A DNA stretch of 64,000 nt from Alistipes sp. (GCA_023667265.1 JAMPAJ010000001.1:676797-740796); one strand, 5' to 3'. Shown: positions 16,787-26,194, numbered from the stretch's first letter. Translations and numbers: made by a program. Notes: generated by a model not told the origin, from the letters alone.

Positions 16787-17920
16787 ATGATCTACAGAAA
16801 ATTTCAGGACATCAGTCTGTCCGGACTTGGTCTGGGCATGATGCGGCTGCCTGTCATCGACGGTGACGATTCCAGGATAGACGAGGCGAAGGCTGCTGAA
16901 ATGATCGACTGCGCCATGAAAAACGGCATCAACTATTACGACACAGCCTGGGGCTATCACAGCGGAAATTCCGAGTTCACAGCCGGAAAATTCCTGTCCG
17001 GCTATCCCAGGGATAGCTATTATCTCGCCTCTAAATTTCCCGGCTATGACAACTCGAATATGCCGAAGGTTCGGGAAATTTTTGAGAAGCAGCTTGAAAA
17101 ATGCCAGACGCCCTATTTCGATTTTTACCTGTTCCATAACGTCTACGAGGGAAACATCGACGACTATCTGAATCCGGAATTTGGTATTCTCGACTACCTT
17201 CTCGAGCAGAAGGCAAACGGCAGGATAAAGCATCTCGGCTTTTCTGCACACGGCGATATTGACGTGATACAGCGGTTTTTAGACGCTTACGGCGAGCATA
17301 TGGAATTTTGCCAGCTGCAAATCAACTACATGGACTGGCACTTCCAGAACGCTAAGGAAAAGGTTGAGCTGGTGAGCAGATACAACATTCCGGTGTGGGT
17401 CATGGAGCCTGTCCGGGGAGGCAAGCTTGCCGACGCACCGAAAAAAATGAAGAGCATTATGAAGTCCATGCGTCCGGATGAGAGTATTCCCGGCTGGGCA
17501 TTCCGGTTCTTGCAGGCGATACCGGAGGTCACGATGGTGCTTTCCGGTATGTCCGACATGGCGCAGCTTAAAGAGAATATCGCCGTATGGAGCGAGGATA
17601 AGCCACTTAACGAGGAGGAATTCAAGCGCATCGTTGCCCTTGCGGACGAGGAGACGAAGCTCGGCGGTCTGCCCTGCACAGCCTGCCACTACTGCACGAG
17701 CCATTGTCCGCAGAATTTGCCGATCCCGGAGCTTATCGCCCTGTACAACGAGCATAAGATAACGGGCGGCGGCTTCCTTGCGCCTATGGCAGTGGGCAGT
17801 ATGGAGGAGAACAAGCGTCCGGGAAACTGTATCGGCTGCCGGAGCTGCGAGCAGGTATGTCCTCAGCAGATCGAAATTTCCGCTATGATGAAGGATTTTT
17901 CGGCTATGATTAATATGTAA
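16787..17920 (+). CDS. Aldo/keto reductase with C-terminal 2[4Fe-4S] ferredoxin-like domain
   Basis: From the ATG at 16787 the product is 377 aa. The AKR barrel shows GLGLGMMRLP at the N-terminus, catalytic YYDTAWGYH, the Lys of LASKFPG, and FYLFHNV. A C-terminal segment holds two Cys clusters, CTACHYCTSHCPQ and CIGCRSCEQVCPQ, as in the clostridial ferredoxin-fused AKR group. The reductant is therefore probably ferredoxin or flavin-linked rather than only NAD(P)H; substrate unknown. The start follows GGGAGGT. It heads an operon with an ECF S-component (gap 13 bases) and a DUF1893 protein. Confidence 0.88.
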   Translation: MIYRKFQDISLSGLGLGMMRLPVIDGDDSRIDEAKAAEMIDCAMKNGINYYDTAWGYHSGNSEFTAGKFLSGYPRDSYYLASKFPGYDNSNMPKVREIFEKQLEKCQTPYFDFYLFHNVYEGNIDDYLNPEFGILDYLLEQKANGRIKHLGFSAHGDIDVIQRFLDAYGEHMEFCQLQINYMDWHFQNAKEKVELVSRYNIPVWVMEPVRGGKLADAPKKMKSIMKSMRPDESIPGWAFRFLQAIPEVTMVLSGMSDMAQLKENIAVWSEDKPLNEEEFKRIVALADEETKLGGLPCTACHYCTSHCPQNLPIPELIALYNEHKITGGGFLAPMAVGSMEENKRPGNCIGCRSCEQVCPQQIEISAMMKDFSAMINM

Positions 17921-17933
17921 AGGAGTTTTTATT

Positions 17934-18500
17934 ATGTCAGCAATTTCAAAAACAGCGGAAAAGCCGCGTCTTTCCGTAAAAATTCAGACTCTTGCGGCAG
18001 TTCTCGCCGTTATCGGAGCAGTTGCCGTTCCCCAGCTTTTCCACGTTATGGGCGCGGTTTCCGGACTTGGCACGTCTCTCGGCGAAACGTTCCTGCCCAT
18101 GCACCTGCCTATCATACTGGTGGGACTTCTTGCTGGGCCCTATGCCGGCGCAGCTTCGGGACTTCTCGGCCCTCTCGCAAGCTTTGCTCTGACAGGGATG
18201 CCGGGACAGGTCATGCTGCCCTTTATGATGATAGAGCTTTGTGCATACGGAGCTTTCGCAGGTCTGCTGAGAAACGTGAAAATGCCCAATATCGCTAAGG
18301 TATTCGCGGCTCAGGTCGGCGGACGCCTTATCCGTGCCGCTGCAATCCTGATCGCCGTTTACGCCCTCGGAAACGAAAGCGTCAAGGTTGCTGCTATCTG
18401 GAGATCTGTAGCAACAGGTATTCCCGGACTCGTTCTCCAGTGGAGTCTGCTTCCGCTTCTGATGTACAGGATCGAAAATCCGAAAAGGCATGAGAAGTGA
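17934..18500 (+). CDS. ECF transporter substrate-binding (S) component
   Basis: The 188-aa hydrophobic protein has about six membrane segments and the S-component pattern FLPMHLPIILVGLLAGPYAGAASG, followed by LTGMPGQVMLPFMMIELCAYG. S-components give vitamin or precursor specificity to a shared EcfA/A'/T energising module, which is not encoded here. The N-terminal segment lacks an obvious AxxxA group. Substrate cannot be assigned. AAGGAG precedes the ATG, and the 3' end overlaps DUF1893 by 11 bp. Confidence 0.82.
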   Translation: MSAISKTAEKPRLSVKIQTLAAVLAVIGAVAVPQLFHVMGAVSGLGTSLGETFLPMHLPIILVGLLAGPYAGAASGLLGPLASFALTGMPGQVMLPFMMIELCAYGAFAGLLRNVKMPNIAKVFAAQVGGRLIRAAAILIAVYALGNESVKVAAIWRSVATGIPGLVLQWSLLPLLMYRIENPKRHEK

Positions 18501-18918
18501 TATTGAAAGAGCGGTCTCGCTGCTTGGTTCCTGCGGCTGTACGCTTGCGGCAGTCTGCGGCGATGATGAGCTTACAAGCTGCGAAAGAGGCGTAAAACCG
18601 CTTTTAAGGCTTCTTGACAGCGGAAAAAGCCTTCGGGGATATTCCGCTGCCGACAGGGTCATAGGCAAGGCGGCGGCATTTCTCTACGTTCTGCTCTCCC
18701 CTGCTGAAGTTTACGCCGGAGTCATAAGCAAGCCGGCTCTCGAAACGCTGAAAAGCCACGGGATAAACGTGAGCTATGACGTCCTCGCCGACGCTATACG
18801 AAATCGCGATAATACGGGCTTTTGCCCCATGGAAACGGCCGTCATCAACGACACCGACCCTGAAGCTGCGCTTGCCCATATCCGGGAAAAGCTGCGCAGC
18901 CTATCGTCTGCAAAATAA
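18490..18918 (+). CDS. DUF1893 (TM1506-type) protein
   Basis: The 142-aa product matches DUF1893, a deaminase-like fold first seen in Thermotoga TM1506. Visible features are LLRLLDSGKSLRGYSAADRVIGKAAAFLYVLL, SKPALETLKSHGI, and NRDNTGFCPMETAV near the C-terminus, where Cys and nearby acidic residues could line a pocket. No biochemical role is established. It overlaps the ECF S-component by 11 bp and ends at a terminator, so it is co-expressed with the transporter and the AKR. Confidence 0.8.
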   Translation: MRSDIERAVSLLGSCGCTLAAVCGDDELTSCERGVKPLLRLLDSGKSLRGYSAADRVIGKAAAFLYVLLSPAEVYAGVISKPALETLKSHGINVSYDVLADAIRNRDNTGFCPMETAVINDTDPEAALAHIREKLRSLSSAK

Positions 18919-18922
18919 AGAA

Positions 18923-18967
18923 AAGGCAGTTCCGCACAGAGATCGTGCAGTACTGCCTTAATTTTTT
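18923..18967 (+). terminator. Terminator of the AKR-ECF-DUF1893 operon
   Basis: AAGGCAGT / ACTGCCTT outer stem with an inner GCAC/GTGC stem, then a T-rich run. Confidence 0.75.
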
Positions 18968-21296
18968 ATCTCCAGAACTCAAACAATCTTGCAAACGCCA
19001 TGTAGTTTGCCTGCCATTCGGTATTGAAAAGCTCGGCAGGCGGATAATAGCTGTAAACCTGGATGAAATTCATCACAAGGCTCACGGCTGCAGCAATTAT
19101 CATTGCCGAATTGGTGTGACGGCACATTTCGTCGCTCGCCTTGCCGTGAATTATATAACAGATGATAAGCGCTCCGAGAATAAGCTGCCATGCGAAATCC
19201 ACGCAGTATCTCGTGCCGTAGCCGCTTTCCCATATCGAGAAAATGACCGCAAAGGGGCAGGCAACGCACACAGCAAAAACTATCAGCGCATATAATTTCC
19301 TGTTTTTATTCTCAGTAAGCCTGTACGCCCTTGGGAATCTGAAATACGCCAGTATCGGCAGAGCGCGCCAGAGAAGTCCGAGAGTCGCTCCGGTTGCCAC
19401 GAAATAATAGCCCTGGGGAATAAAAGTGTGCGCATAATCCGCGGTAAAAAACGGAAACTGCGGCGTAAATCCTGGCATTGCAAGGAGATAGGCAAAAAAT
19501 CCGATAAACACAAAATGAGTGTGATATTCGGAATTAATAAAGTCGTTTATAGTCAGCGAATACTGGATGCCGAAGTCAAGGACGCTGCCGAAGCGCGCGT
19601 AGTTGTACCACATCTGGATCGAACCGATGAGCACATAGGGAAGCAGCGCGCAAAGCAGATAGGGCAGGTAATATCTGACCTTCGAGCCTTTCGCATAGCT
19701 CTTTTTCAGCTTCATGAAGCCTGCGAACACAAAAATCATCGCTGCAAGGCAGTACACTGCAAGAGTCGGTCTGCAAAGCACACCCATGCTCAGGAATATT
19801 CCCGATATGGCGAGCCTCCACCTGATTATCTTTCCCTCGCCGATAACCCCGGAGCTGATAAGGAAATACGCTCCGCCGGTAACGCACAGGAAGCCGGAGG
19901 TCTGGGCTATCTCGTAGAAATTCGGGTTGTAGAAATTGAAGAAAATGCCTGTCGAAGCCTGCATTATCACCGCTCCCAGCAAAATGAGCGAGCCGTGTGT
20001 GTTCCTGAAGAATTTATTCACGAAGCACAAATACATTTTCGTCAGGAAGAATATTCCCAGTACGCCGAAGAGCCAGACTGCCCATACCGCAGGGAAATAA
20101 TAGCCTGTCAGCATATGATACGGCAGGAAAAGGACGAGCACAGGGGCTATTCCGTAGTAGGAGTAGATCTTCCCCTCGAAGAGAAGATGATCCCAGGGAT
20201 ATGTCCAGAGTCCTGCACGCTGGCTCTCGTCATAGGGATTTTCCAGCGCAAGCAGCTCCGGGTCTGCGTCGTAAAGGTAAAGCTGACCCTTTTCGAAGGC
20301 GTCGACGATTTCCTGGCTTATCTGGTTGCCGGAGGTCGACATCAGGTCGGCGGAAATGCTGTGCTCCGGATTCAGATAGCGCGACATATTAGCGATAAAC
20401 AGACAGCCTAACATGAGAAACGCCGTAAATGCCCATATTGCCGTATTTACAGTACGTTTCCGCTCTTTGTAGGGTCTGCGGAGAAGCTGCTCCGAGCAAA
20501 GAGCGTACACAGCAACGCTGCCTAAGAACATGAACCAGAAGCGTATCACAGAAAAATGCAGCCTGATCGGCACATTGACCGCAATGCTTTTTATCGTTAT
20601 CGTCTCGTCGTCAGCCGGAGAAAATCTGATGCGGAGATCATGGACGTTTCCCGAAAAATTGCAGGGAACGGTGCTTGTCCGTTCGTATCCCTTTATCACC
20701 GTCGCCTCCGCGATACCATAGCGGTAATCCTTTGAGTAAGTATCGTCGGTGATGTCGATAGCAAAAAATGACGAACTTCGCGTATCTGATTCAGCGTCTA
20801 TCGTCAGAGTTCCCACGGGCATTTCAATTCCCGTAAACTCAATGACAGCTGAACCGCCTGTAGATTTTCCGGCTGCGCTGTCGAAACCCACCACTGCCGC
20901 CGAGCTGAGATCGAGAGCTTTTTCCTCATATTTGCTGTTCAGCAGATGTGCGGAATTGATATTGAACACAAAAAGCTCAAACGCCGCGCATACCATAAAC
21001 GACCGGGAAATGAATTTCAGAAGCCCCGAAAATTTTCCGGTGACTTTTATCCTGTTTATTTCCAGAGCAATTCCGGTAATAACTATTTCCAGCAGCGAAA
21101 CAAAGCGATAGCCGCTCATTCCCGATATTCTGCAAAGATCGAGAACAGCCATAAGCAGCATCACGCCCTCACAGCCGAGAATGAATTTTCGTATTTTTGC
21201 GGTCTTTCCCTCGCCGCGACTTGAGGTGAGCATAAAAATACCGACTCCTGCGGCAATGAAAGAAAGAATATTTATAATGAAAAATATCAACGACAT
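18966..21296 (-). CDS. Large polytopic membrane protein, possible GT-C-type glycosyltransferase
   Basis: The 776-aa product has two N-terminal membrane helices, a luminal-type beta-rich stretch (about 125-240, VGTLTIDAESDT...), then about ten more membrane segments. After the TM near 310, an extracytoplasmic loop has acidic residues (NMSRYLNPEHSISAD), as seen in GT-C enzymes that use lipid-linked sugars. The remainder has YYGIAPVLVLFLPYHMLTGYYFP and IWESGYGTRYCVDF. The assignment is tentative; no signature is decisive. It follows the Wzz-like gene by 63 bases, with a hairpin between them, suggesting a shared role in surface polysaccharide. AAGGAG precedes the start. Confidence 0.6.
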   Translation of the reverse strand: MSLIFFIINILSFIAAGVGIFMLTSSRGEGKTAKIRKFILGCEGVMLLMAVLDLCRISGMSGYRFVSLLEIVITGIALEINRIKVTGKFSGLLKFISRSFMVCAAFELFVFNINSAHLLNSKYEEKALDLSSAAVVGFDSAAGKSTGGSAVIEFTGIEMPVGTLTIDAESDTRSSSFFAIDITDDTYSKDYRYGIAEATVIKGYERTSTVPCNFSGNVHDLRIRFSPADDETITIKSIAVNVPIRLHFSVIRFWFMFLGSVAVYALCSEQLLRRPYKERKRTVNTAIWAFTAFLMLGCLFIANMSRYLNPEHSISADLMSTSGNQISQEIVDAFEKGQLYLYDADPELLALENPYDESQRAGLWTYPWDHLLFEGKIYSYYGIAPVLVLFLPYHMLTGYYFPAVWAVWLFGVLGIFFLTKMYLCFVNKFFRNTHGSLILLGAVIMQASTGIFFNFYNPNFYEIAQTSGFLCVTGGAYFLISSGVIGEGKIIRWRLAISGIFLSMGVLCRPTLAVYCLAAMIFVFAGFMKLKKSYAKGSKVRYYLPYLLCALLPYVLIGSIQMWYNYARFGSVLDFGIQYSLTINDFINSEYHTHFVFIGFFAYLLAMPGFTPQFPFFTADYAHTFIPQGYYFVATGATLGLLWRALPILAYFRFPRAYRLTENKNRKLYALIVFAVCVACPFAVIFSIWESGYGTRYCVDFAWQLILGALIICYIIHGKASDEMCRHTNSAMIIAAAVSLVMNFIQVYSYYPPAELFNTEWQANYMAFARLFEFWR

Positions 21297-21316
21297 TTTT
21301 ATAACTCCTTACAGAA

Positions 21317-21347
21317 AAGGGCTGCTGCATATCCTGCAGCAGCCCTT
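21317..21347 (-). terminator. Hairpin between the Wzz-like and membrane-protein genes
   Basis: AAGGGCTGCTGCA / TGCAGCAGCCCTT, a 13-bp perfect stem, lies right after the Wzz-like stop. On the minus strand it is followed by TTCTGTAAGG, so the T-run is short. It may attenuate rather than fully stop transcription. Confidence 0.6.
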
Positions 21348-21359
21348 ATATATATTACT

Positions 21360-22904
21360 TCAATTGTTCTTCTTTTTCTTATCTGTCTCTGTTTCAGACT
21401 CCTCGCTGTCCTCAGCGTCGTCGTCATCGTCACGCTTTTTCTTTTCGATCCTCTGCTTGTTCCTTCTGGTGTCGGAAACAATAGCTGTAACAAACGCGAC
21501 ACCGAAATAAACAACAATACCGAAAGCCTCCAGGAGCACCAGCGGCATCTTCGCATTGCCGATGATACGCGAGATCTTGTTTGAAGTCGTGTTCGACGCC
21601 GGAACAAGAACATTGTACGCATTGCTGAAGGTTACGTTCTTGTAATAGTCCTCAGATGTGTCGCATACCAGCTCGACCAGAGCGCTTACTCGTTCATCGA
21701 GAGCCGCCAGGTCTTCCTCAAGCTTATTGATCTCATCCTGAGTCGCCATCATCTTGCCGTCGCTGAGAGATTCCTGTCTGTCCTTATAGAAGTTGATCTG
21801 CTGCTTGGTCTGTGCAAGCTGTGTGGAGATACGGTTCTTCTGGGCGAACATATCGTCGTACTGCTGAGATGTCAGCGTAGACTGTGTATTAGTGTCCTCC
21901 GTGCTGCCGAATACTATGATCTGATCCTTCTGATAAGCCTCGATCGAAGCCTCGAGAGCCTTGAGAGTTTCCTCGTACTGAGCCTTATCTCTGCCCAGAG
22001 CCTTTATTCTGTACTCATAGTAAGCAAGAGCCTGATCCTTGTCCTTTGTAATATTATTTACCGTAATAAACGAGGATATCTTGTCAAGCTCTATCTCCTC
22101 AACAGTCTTTATCGACTGATAAAGGTCGGAGAAGGTATAGCCTGTAACCGAAGAACGGAACCGTGTGTCGTCCTCGTCTGCAAGCTGCTTAACATAAGTT
22201 TTCAGTGAAGAAAGACTGTTGGAGAATACGTCGATAGCCTCATTGTAGTCGTAAAGTGTGTAGTCAACAGCGGCAAGAGCGTTTCCCACAGCCTCGTTGT
22301 AGCCGTAAAGCTCGTAAAAATAATCGGTATATGTGTTCAGGATGGTATTCAGAACGCTTACAGCCTCTTCGTCTGTAAGGCTTGTACCGGTGTAATCGAA
22401 ATAGACCTCATATTGAGTTGCGAAATAGGTGGTCTCCAGGATCTTCTCCGCAGCGCTGATAGAACCGTTCGTCGTATTGTCAAGAACATCGTAATAAACA
22501 TTGAGACGCCGGAGAGCGTCATCAGGTATCCTTCCATCAATGGTGATTCCCTCACGGATCGGTTCAAGCTGATCCATATTGATACCCAGTTCTGTAAGAG
22601 CACGCTCGATAACGGCGGGATTCTTTACAGAGTAAACGTCAAATTCTCTGCCATTGGGGTCGAGACCCTTTTCAACTCCGTCAAAGGAGAAGCTTATAAG
22701 AGCCGTAAGCCGCGGCTTTGTGACCTGTGTTGAGATGCCTGAATAACCGAAAGCGATCCCGATAAATACAACCACTGCAACAAGCCAGATCAGGAAATAT
22801 TTTTTCAGTTTCTTAAACAATGTAGAAAAAGAAATTATGACCTCGTTTTCCTCTTCCTTGTTATTAATGGTAATATTCAGATTGCTTGTTTCTTTCTTAG
22901 CCAT
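21360..22904 (-). CDS. Wzz-type polysaccharide chain-length/co-polymerase-like protein
   Basis: The 514-aa product has the Wzz topology: a cytoplasmic N-terminus, TM1 at about 38-58 (YFLIWLVAVVVFIGIAFGY), a long extracytoplasmic domain with coiled-coil stretches (about 230-420), and TM2 at about 455-478 (PLVLLEAFGIVVYFGVAFVTAIV). A highly charged tail follows (KKKRDDDDDAEDSEE...). No tyrosine-kinase domain is fused. Such proteins set the length of secreted polysaccharides. GGAGG precedes the ATG and a consensus promoter lies upstream. Confidence 0.75.
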   Translation of the reverse strand: MAKKETSNLNITINNKEEENEVIISFSTLFKKLKKYFLIWLVAVVVFIGIAFGYSGISTQVTKPRLTALISFSFDGVEKGLDPNGREFDVYSVKNPAVIERALTELGINMDQLEPIREGITIDGRIPDDALRRLNVYYDVLDNTTNGSISAAEKILETTYFATQYEVYFDYTGTSLTDEEAVSVLNTILNTYTDYFYELYGYNEAVGNALAAVDYTLYDYNEAIDVFSNSLSSLKTYVKQLADEDDTRFRSSVTGYTFSDLYQSIKTVEEIELDKISSFITVNNITKDKDQALAYYEYRIKALGRDKAQYEETLKALEASIEAYQKDQIIVFGSTEDTNTQSTLTSQQYDDMFAQKNRISTQLAQTKQQINFYKDRQESLSDGKMMATQDEINKLEEDLAALDERVSALVELVCDTSEDYYKNVTFSNAYNVLVPASNTTSNKISRIIGNAKMPLVLLEAFGIVVYFGVAFVTAIVSDTRRNKQRIEKKKRDDDDDAEDSEESETETDKKKKNN

Positions 22905-22946
22905 TTTTACCTCCGGAAAAATATAATATTTCAGTTTATCATCTAT

Positions 22947-22975
22947 ATAATATCACGTTGAAACACAAAAGTCAA
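22947..22975 (-). promoter_or_regulatory. Promoter of the Wzz-like gene
   Basis: On the minus strand: TTGACT, 17 bases, TATTAT. Confidence 0.75.
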
Positions 22976-22984
22976 TAGGCAGAA

Positions 22985-23030
22985 AAAATTTCCGCTGATT
23001 TTTGGGTGTTTTGCCTAAACAGCGGAAATT
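22985..23030 (-). terminator. Terminator of the glmM-GH43 operon
   Basis: On the minus strand, TTTCCGCTG / CAGCGGAAA stem with a 20-base loop, then six T. Confidence 0.7.
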
Positions 23031-23049
23031 TTGCTGTCAATTTTGTATA

Positions 23050-24498
23050 TTATTCAAAATATATCTCTTTCAGTTCAAATTCTCCGTCAACGTAGAATCT
23101 GATCGTAATATCGAATTTATCCCCGGTTTTAGCCGCAGCCGCAGGAATATCCGTCCATTCTCCGCAGGGAACAAGGCTTATTTTTTCTCCGTTTATCTCG
23201 GCGGTTCCGCTGCCCGAGCCTCTACAGCAGATGCCGATCCTCTCCGGAGCTCCGGAAAAATATCTGTACCGCACAAGTACGTCTCCGGAAATTTCGCCGA
23301 TAAACCGCTCGTCTCCCCTGTTTGTCACATTTGGAAAGCTGTTCCCGAATATCCGGTTTGAACCGTGGGGCATTTTTCCGTTTGTTATATGACAGGCGAT
23401 CGCGGCAGGATAGCGTCCCTCCGCACGAAGCCAGCCGTCGTTAAGACCGCAGCTGGTCAGCTCCGCCTGAGCGATAGTACCGTCAGCCGCAATATAGATC
23501 TTCTCCGCACACGCCTGTCTGCTGTAGTCCGATTTATGCGTCAGCCTGTGGTAGAACACGTACCACTGTCCCTGTATCTCAATAATACTGCCGTGAGTCG
23601 TGCCTGTCATATTCATGCGGCAGCTGTCGTCCACGCCGTTTACGCCTACGTCGCCGTTGGAAACCAGCGTTCCTCTGAACTCGAAATCACGATCCGGGTG
23701 ATCGCTTACGGCATAGCAAAGCTCATGGTTTTTCTGTGAGGAATAGATGAAATAGTATTTATCGCCGACTTTACGCATGGAGCTTGCCTCGAAGAACTCG
23801 TGCCCTCCGAAATCCGCCTCATAGGGGATAATATGCTTCGGCTCTTCCCTGACCGTAAGCATATCGTCCTCCAGCGTCACCATACACGCGCCGTTGACAT
23901 TATCGGCAGTCGAAAGTATCTCCTCCGCCGTCTTGTCATAGCGTTTCATTACATCCGACAGCTTAGCGCTGTCCGCCGCAAGAATATCGTTTGTCTCGTT
24001 CATATACTGTGTGCCGTAGTATATGCGTATCGTACCGCCGTCGTTGAATGCGCACGGGTCGAAGCAGACGTATTTTTTCATGGGCGTTCCGTCGGGATAG
24101 CGGACATATCCGAGATATTCATATTTCCCGGCAGGCGTATCGCAGACGGCGACAGAAACAGGTCCATAATAGCCGCCGAAGCCGTATTTCCCGGAAAGGC
24201 AGTAGTACAGATAATATCTGCCGTCATTGCCCTGAACAGCGTCGGGAGCGTACATATATTTCCGCTCCCCGCAGTAGTCCGGGTCTTGTGACGCGCTGTA
24301 GATAACGCCCTCGCAGCGCCAGTCAGAAAGATCGTCTGTCGGAGCAGACCAGACAGTATAGTCGTCCATACAGAAGGTGCTGCCGCCCTCCCTGTCGTGA
24401 GAACCGTAGAGGTAAACTCTGTCACCGAAAATATGCGGCTCTCCGTCCGGGATATACTCATAAAGGGGCAAAAATGGATTGTAAACTTGTTTTTTCAT
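23050..24498 (-). CDS. Intracellular GH43 family glycosidase
   Basis: From the ATG at 24498 the product is 482 aa. The GH43 five-blade propeller covers about 1-325: NPFLPLYEYIPDGEPHIFGD with the general base Asp, KYMYAPDAVQ with the pKa-modulating Asp, and GGHEFFEASSM with the acid Glu. A C-terminal beta-sandwich (about 345-482) follows. There is no signal peptide, so it probably acts on imported arabinose- or xylose-containing oligosaccharides. The start was chosen because AGGAAA lies 8 bases upstream; a TTG at 24522 would overlap glmM and lacks a ribosome site. It is 20 bases downstream of glmM and probably co-transcribed. Confidence 0.85.
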   Translation of the reverse strand: MKKQVYNPFLPLYEYIPDGEPHIFGDRVYLYGSHDREGGSTFCMDDYTVWSAPTDDLSDWRCEGVIYSASQDPDYCGERKYMYAPDAVQGNDGRYYLYYCLSGKYGFGGYYGPVSVAVCDTPAGKYEYLGYVRYPDGTPMKKYVCFDPCAFNDGGTIRIYYGTQYMNETNDILAADSAKLSDVMKRYDKTAEEILSTADNVNGACMVTLEDDMLTVREEPKHIIPYEADFGGHEFFEASSMRKVGDKYYFIYSSQKNHELCYAVSDHPDRDFEFRGTLVSNGDVGVNGVDDSCRMNMTGTTHGSIIEIQGQWYVFYHRLTHKSDYSRQACAEKIYIAADGTIAQAELTSCGLNDGWLRAEGRYPAAIACHITNGKMPHGSNRIFGNSFPNVTNRGDERFIGEISGDVLVRYRYFSGAPERIGICCRGSGSGTAEINGEKISLVPCGEWTDIPAAAAKTGDKFDITIRFYVDGEFELKEIYFE

Positions 24499-24518
24499 AG
24501 CTTTTCCTATTTCTTTGT

Positions 24519-25904
24519 TCAAATAGTATGACCCTTAGCCCTCAGCACATCAACAACGCTGTCAACGTATTTGCGGCATATCTCCTCAGTCTCAGCCTCT
24601 GCCATAACGCGCACCAGCGGCTCTGTTCCGCTTTCACGCACCAGCATACGTCCCGTTGAGCCAAGCTCCTCCGAAGCCTTTGCCACGGCAGCCTGAACGT
24701 CCGGGTCAGACTGCGCGGCAGCCTTATCCTTTACCCTGACGTTGACAAGGACCTGGGGATATTCCACCATAGGCGCGGCAAGCTCGCTGAGCTTCTGCTT
24801 CTTTGACATTATCACCTGCATGATCTTCAGACTGGTAAGTATGCCGTCGCCTGTCGACGCATATTTTGAGAAGATGATATGACCCGACTGCTCGCCGCCG
24901 AGACAGCAGCCGTGCTCCTTCATATACTCATAGACATATTTGTCGCCTACAGCTGTTTTTGCATAGTCGATGCCTGCCTCTTCAAGAGCCTTAAAGAATC
25001 CGAAATTTGACATTATCGTGGCAACTACGGTATTGTTGACGAGCTTCTCCCTGTCTTTCATATATCTTGCGTAGATGTACAGGATATGGTCGCCGGTTAT
25101 GATATTTCCCTTTTCGTCAACGCAGAGACAGCGGTCGGCGTCTCCGTCGTAGGCGAATCCGGCGTCGAGACCGTTTTCCACTACGAACTTCTGCAAAACC
25201 CCGATATGCGTCGAGCCTGCATTGTCGTTGATATTCACACCGTTAGGAGTGTTGTTGATAACGTAGGTCTCAGCTCCGAGGGCGTCGAAAACAGCCTTCG
25301 CAATGTTCCAGGCTGCACCGTTTGCGCAGTCGAGACCGATCTTCATTCCCCGGAACGAATATACTCCAAGTGAAATAAGATAGCCTATGTATCTGTTTCT
25401 GCCGGAGACGTAGTCCACGGAGTTTCCGATCTTCTCGTTCCTTGCAAAGGGTATCTCATCCCAGCTCTGACCAAAAACCTCAAGCCTTCCGTCAAGATAA
25501 TCCTCAACAAGGTTTATCACCTCGTCCTCCATCTTCTCGCCCTTGCCGTTGATAAGCTTCAGACCGTTGTCGTGATACGGGTTATGGCTTGCAGAGATCA
25601 TAACGGCGCAGTCAAAGCCGTCGACCCTTGAAATATACGCAACAGAGGGCGTAGTTGTAACGTGGAGCAGATAAGCGTCCGCACCTGAAGCCGTGAGCCC
25701 GCCCGCAAGCGAATACTCGAACATATAGCTTGAGCGGCGCGTATCCTTGCCAATGAGGATGCGTGCCGGTGAATCGTCGCCGTTTCTCTTTTTGAGCTCC
25801 CCATAGTACCAGCCGATGAAACGGCCTACTTTATATGCGTGGTCGGCTGTAAGATTTTCATTAGCCGTACCTCTGAATCCGTCTGTGCCGAAGTATCTTC
25901 CCAT
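24519..25904 (-). CDS. glmM: Phosphoglucosamine mutase
   Basis: The 461-aa product from the ATG at 25904 begins GRYFGTDGFRGTANENLT and has the active-site phosphoserine loop MISASHNPYHDNG near residue 100. It also has the metal loop DGDADRCL, the sugar-binding GEQSGHI, and the phosphate-binding RESGTEPLVRVM. It converts glucosamine-6-phosphate to glucosamine-1-phosphate for UDP-GlcNAc and the cell wall. The start is fixed by AAGGAG 8 bases upstream; an upstream in-frame extension to 25985 overlaps the promoter and is rejected. The pairing with a GH43 gene downstream is unusual. Confidence 0.95.
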   Translation of the reverse strand: MGRYFGTDGFRGTANENLTADHAYKVGRFIGWYYGELKKRNGDDSPARILIGKDTRRSSYMFEYSLAGGLTASGADAYLLHVTTTPSVAYISRVDGFDCAVMISASHNPYHDNGLKLINGKGEKMEDEVINLVEDYLDGRLEVFGQSWDEIPFARNEKIGNSVDYVSGRNRYIGYLISLGVYSFRGMKIGLDCANGAAWNIAKAVFDALGAETYVINNTPNGVNINDNAGSTHIGVLQKFVVENGLDAGFAYDGDADRCLCVDEKGNIITGDHILYIYARYMKDREKLVNNTVVATIMSNFGFFKALEEAGIDYAKTAVGDKYVYEYMKEHGCCLGGEQSGHIIFSKYASTGDGILTSLKIMQVIMSKKQKLSELAAPMVEYPQVLVNVRVKDKAAAQSDPDVQAAVAKASEELGSTGRMLVRESGTEPLVRVMAEAETEEICRKYVDSVVDVLRAKGHTI

Positions 25905-25956
25905 AATAGTTCTCCTTAATAGAATCTGTTGATCAAGCCCACAGGCTGCTATGTAC

Positions 25957-25985
25957 ATTGTAACATATAAGATCAATATAGTCAA
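25957..25985 (-). promoter_or_regulatory. Promoter of glmM
   Basis: On the minus strand: TTGACT, 17 bases, TACAAT. Confidence 0.75.
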
Positions 25986-26049
25986 GGCAAAAATTGCGGA
26001 ATATTACAGAACCCAATTTTCGGAATTGTTTCCAAAAAAATATATACGC

Positions 26050-26090
26050 AGGGACAAGGCGCACTATGTATGTCCCTTTTGGAACCTGAC
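26050..26090. repeat. Fragment of the dispersed hairpin repeat
   Basis: AGGGACA / TGTCCCT stem followed by TTTTGGAACC, resembling the GGGAC/GTCCC-TTTTGAAACCC module of copies A and B. Here it is between two divergent genes rather than 3' of one. Confidence 0.45.
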
Positions 26091-26165
26091 GTTTAGCTTT
26101 AATAGATAAAACTGTTGATTTTCTGACATGGAATTTGTTGTAAACGCTGAAAAAGAATAAAACTC

Positions 26166-26194
26166 TTGACAAACGGGAACAATAGTGGTAAAGT
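26166..26194 (+). promoter_or_regulatory. Promoter of the hrcA-dnaK operon
   Basis: TTGACA, 17 bases, TAAAGT. The CIRCE operator begins five bases downstream. Confidence 0.75.

Noticed and set aside
25905-25985. Upstream extension of GlmM
   Set aside because: The in-frame extension overlaps the consensus promoter and has no ribosome site. The ATG at 25904 has AAGGAG and aligns with the family start.
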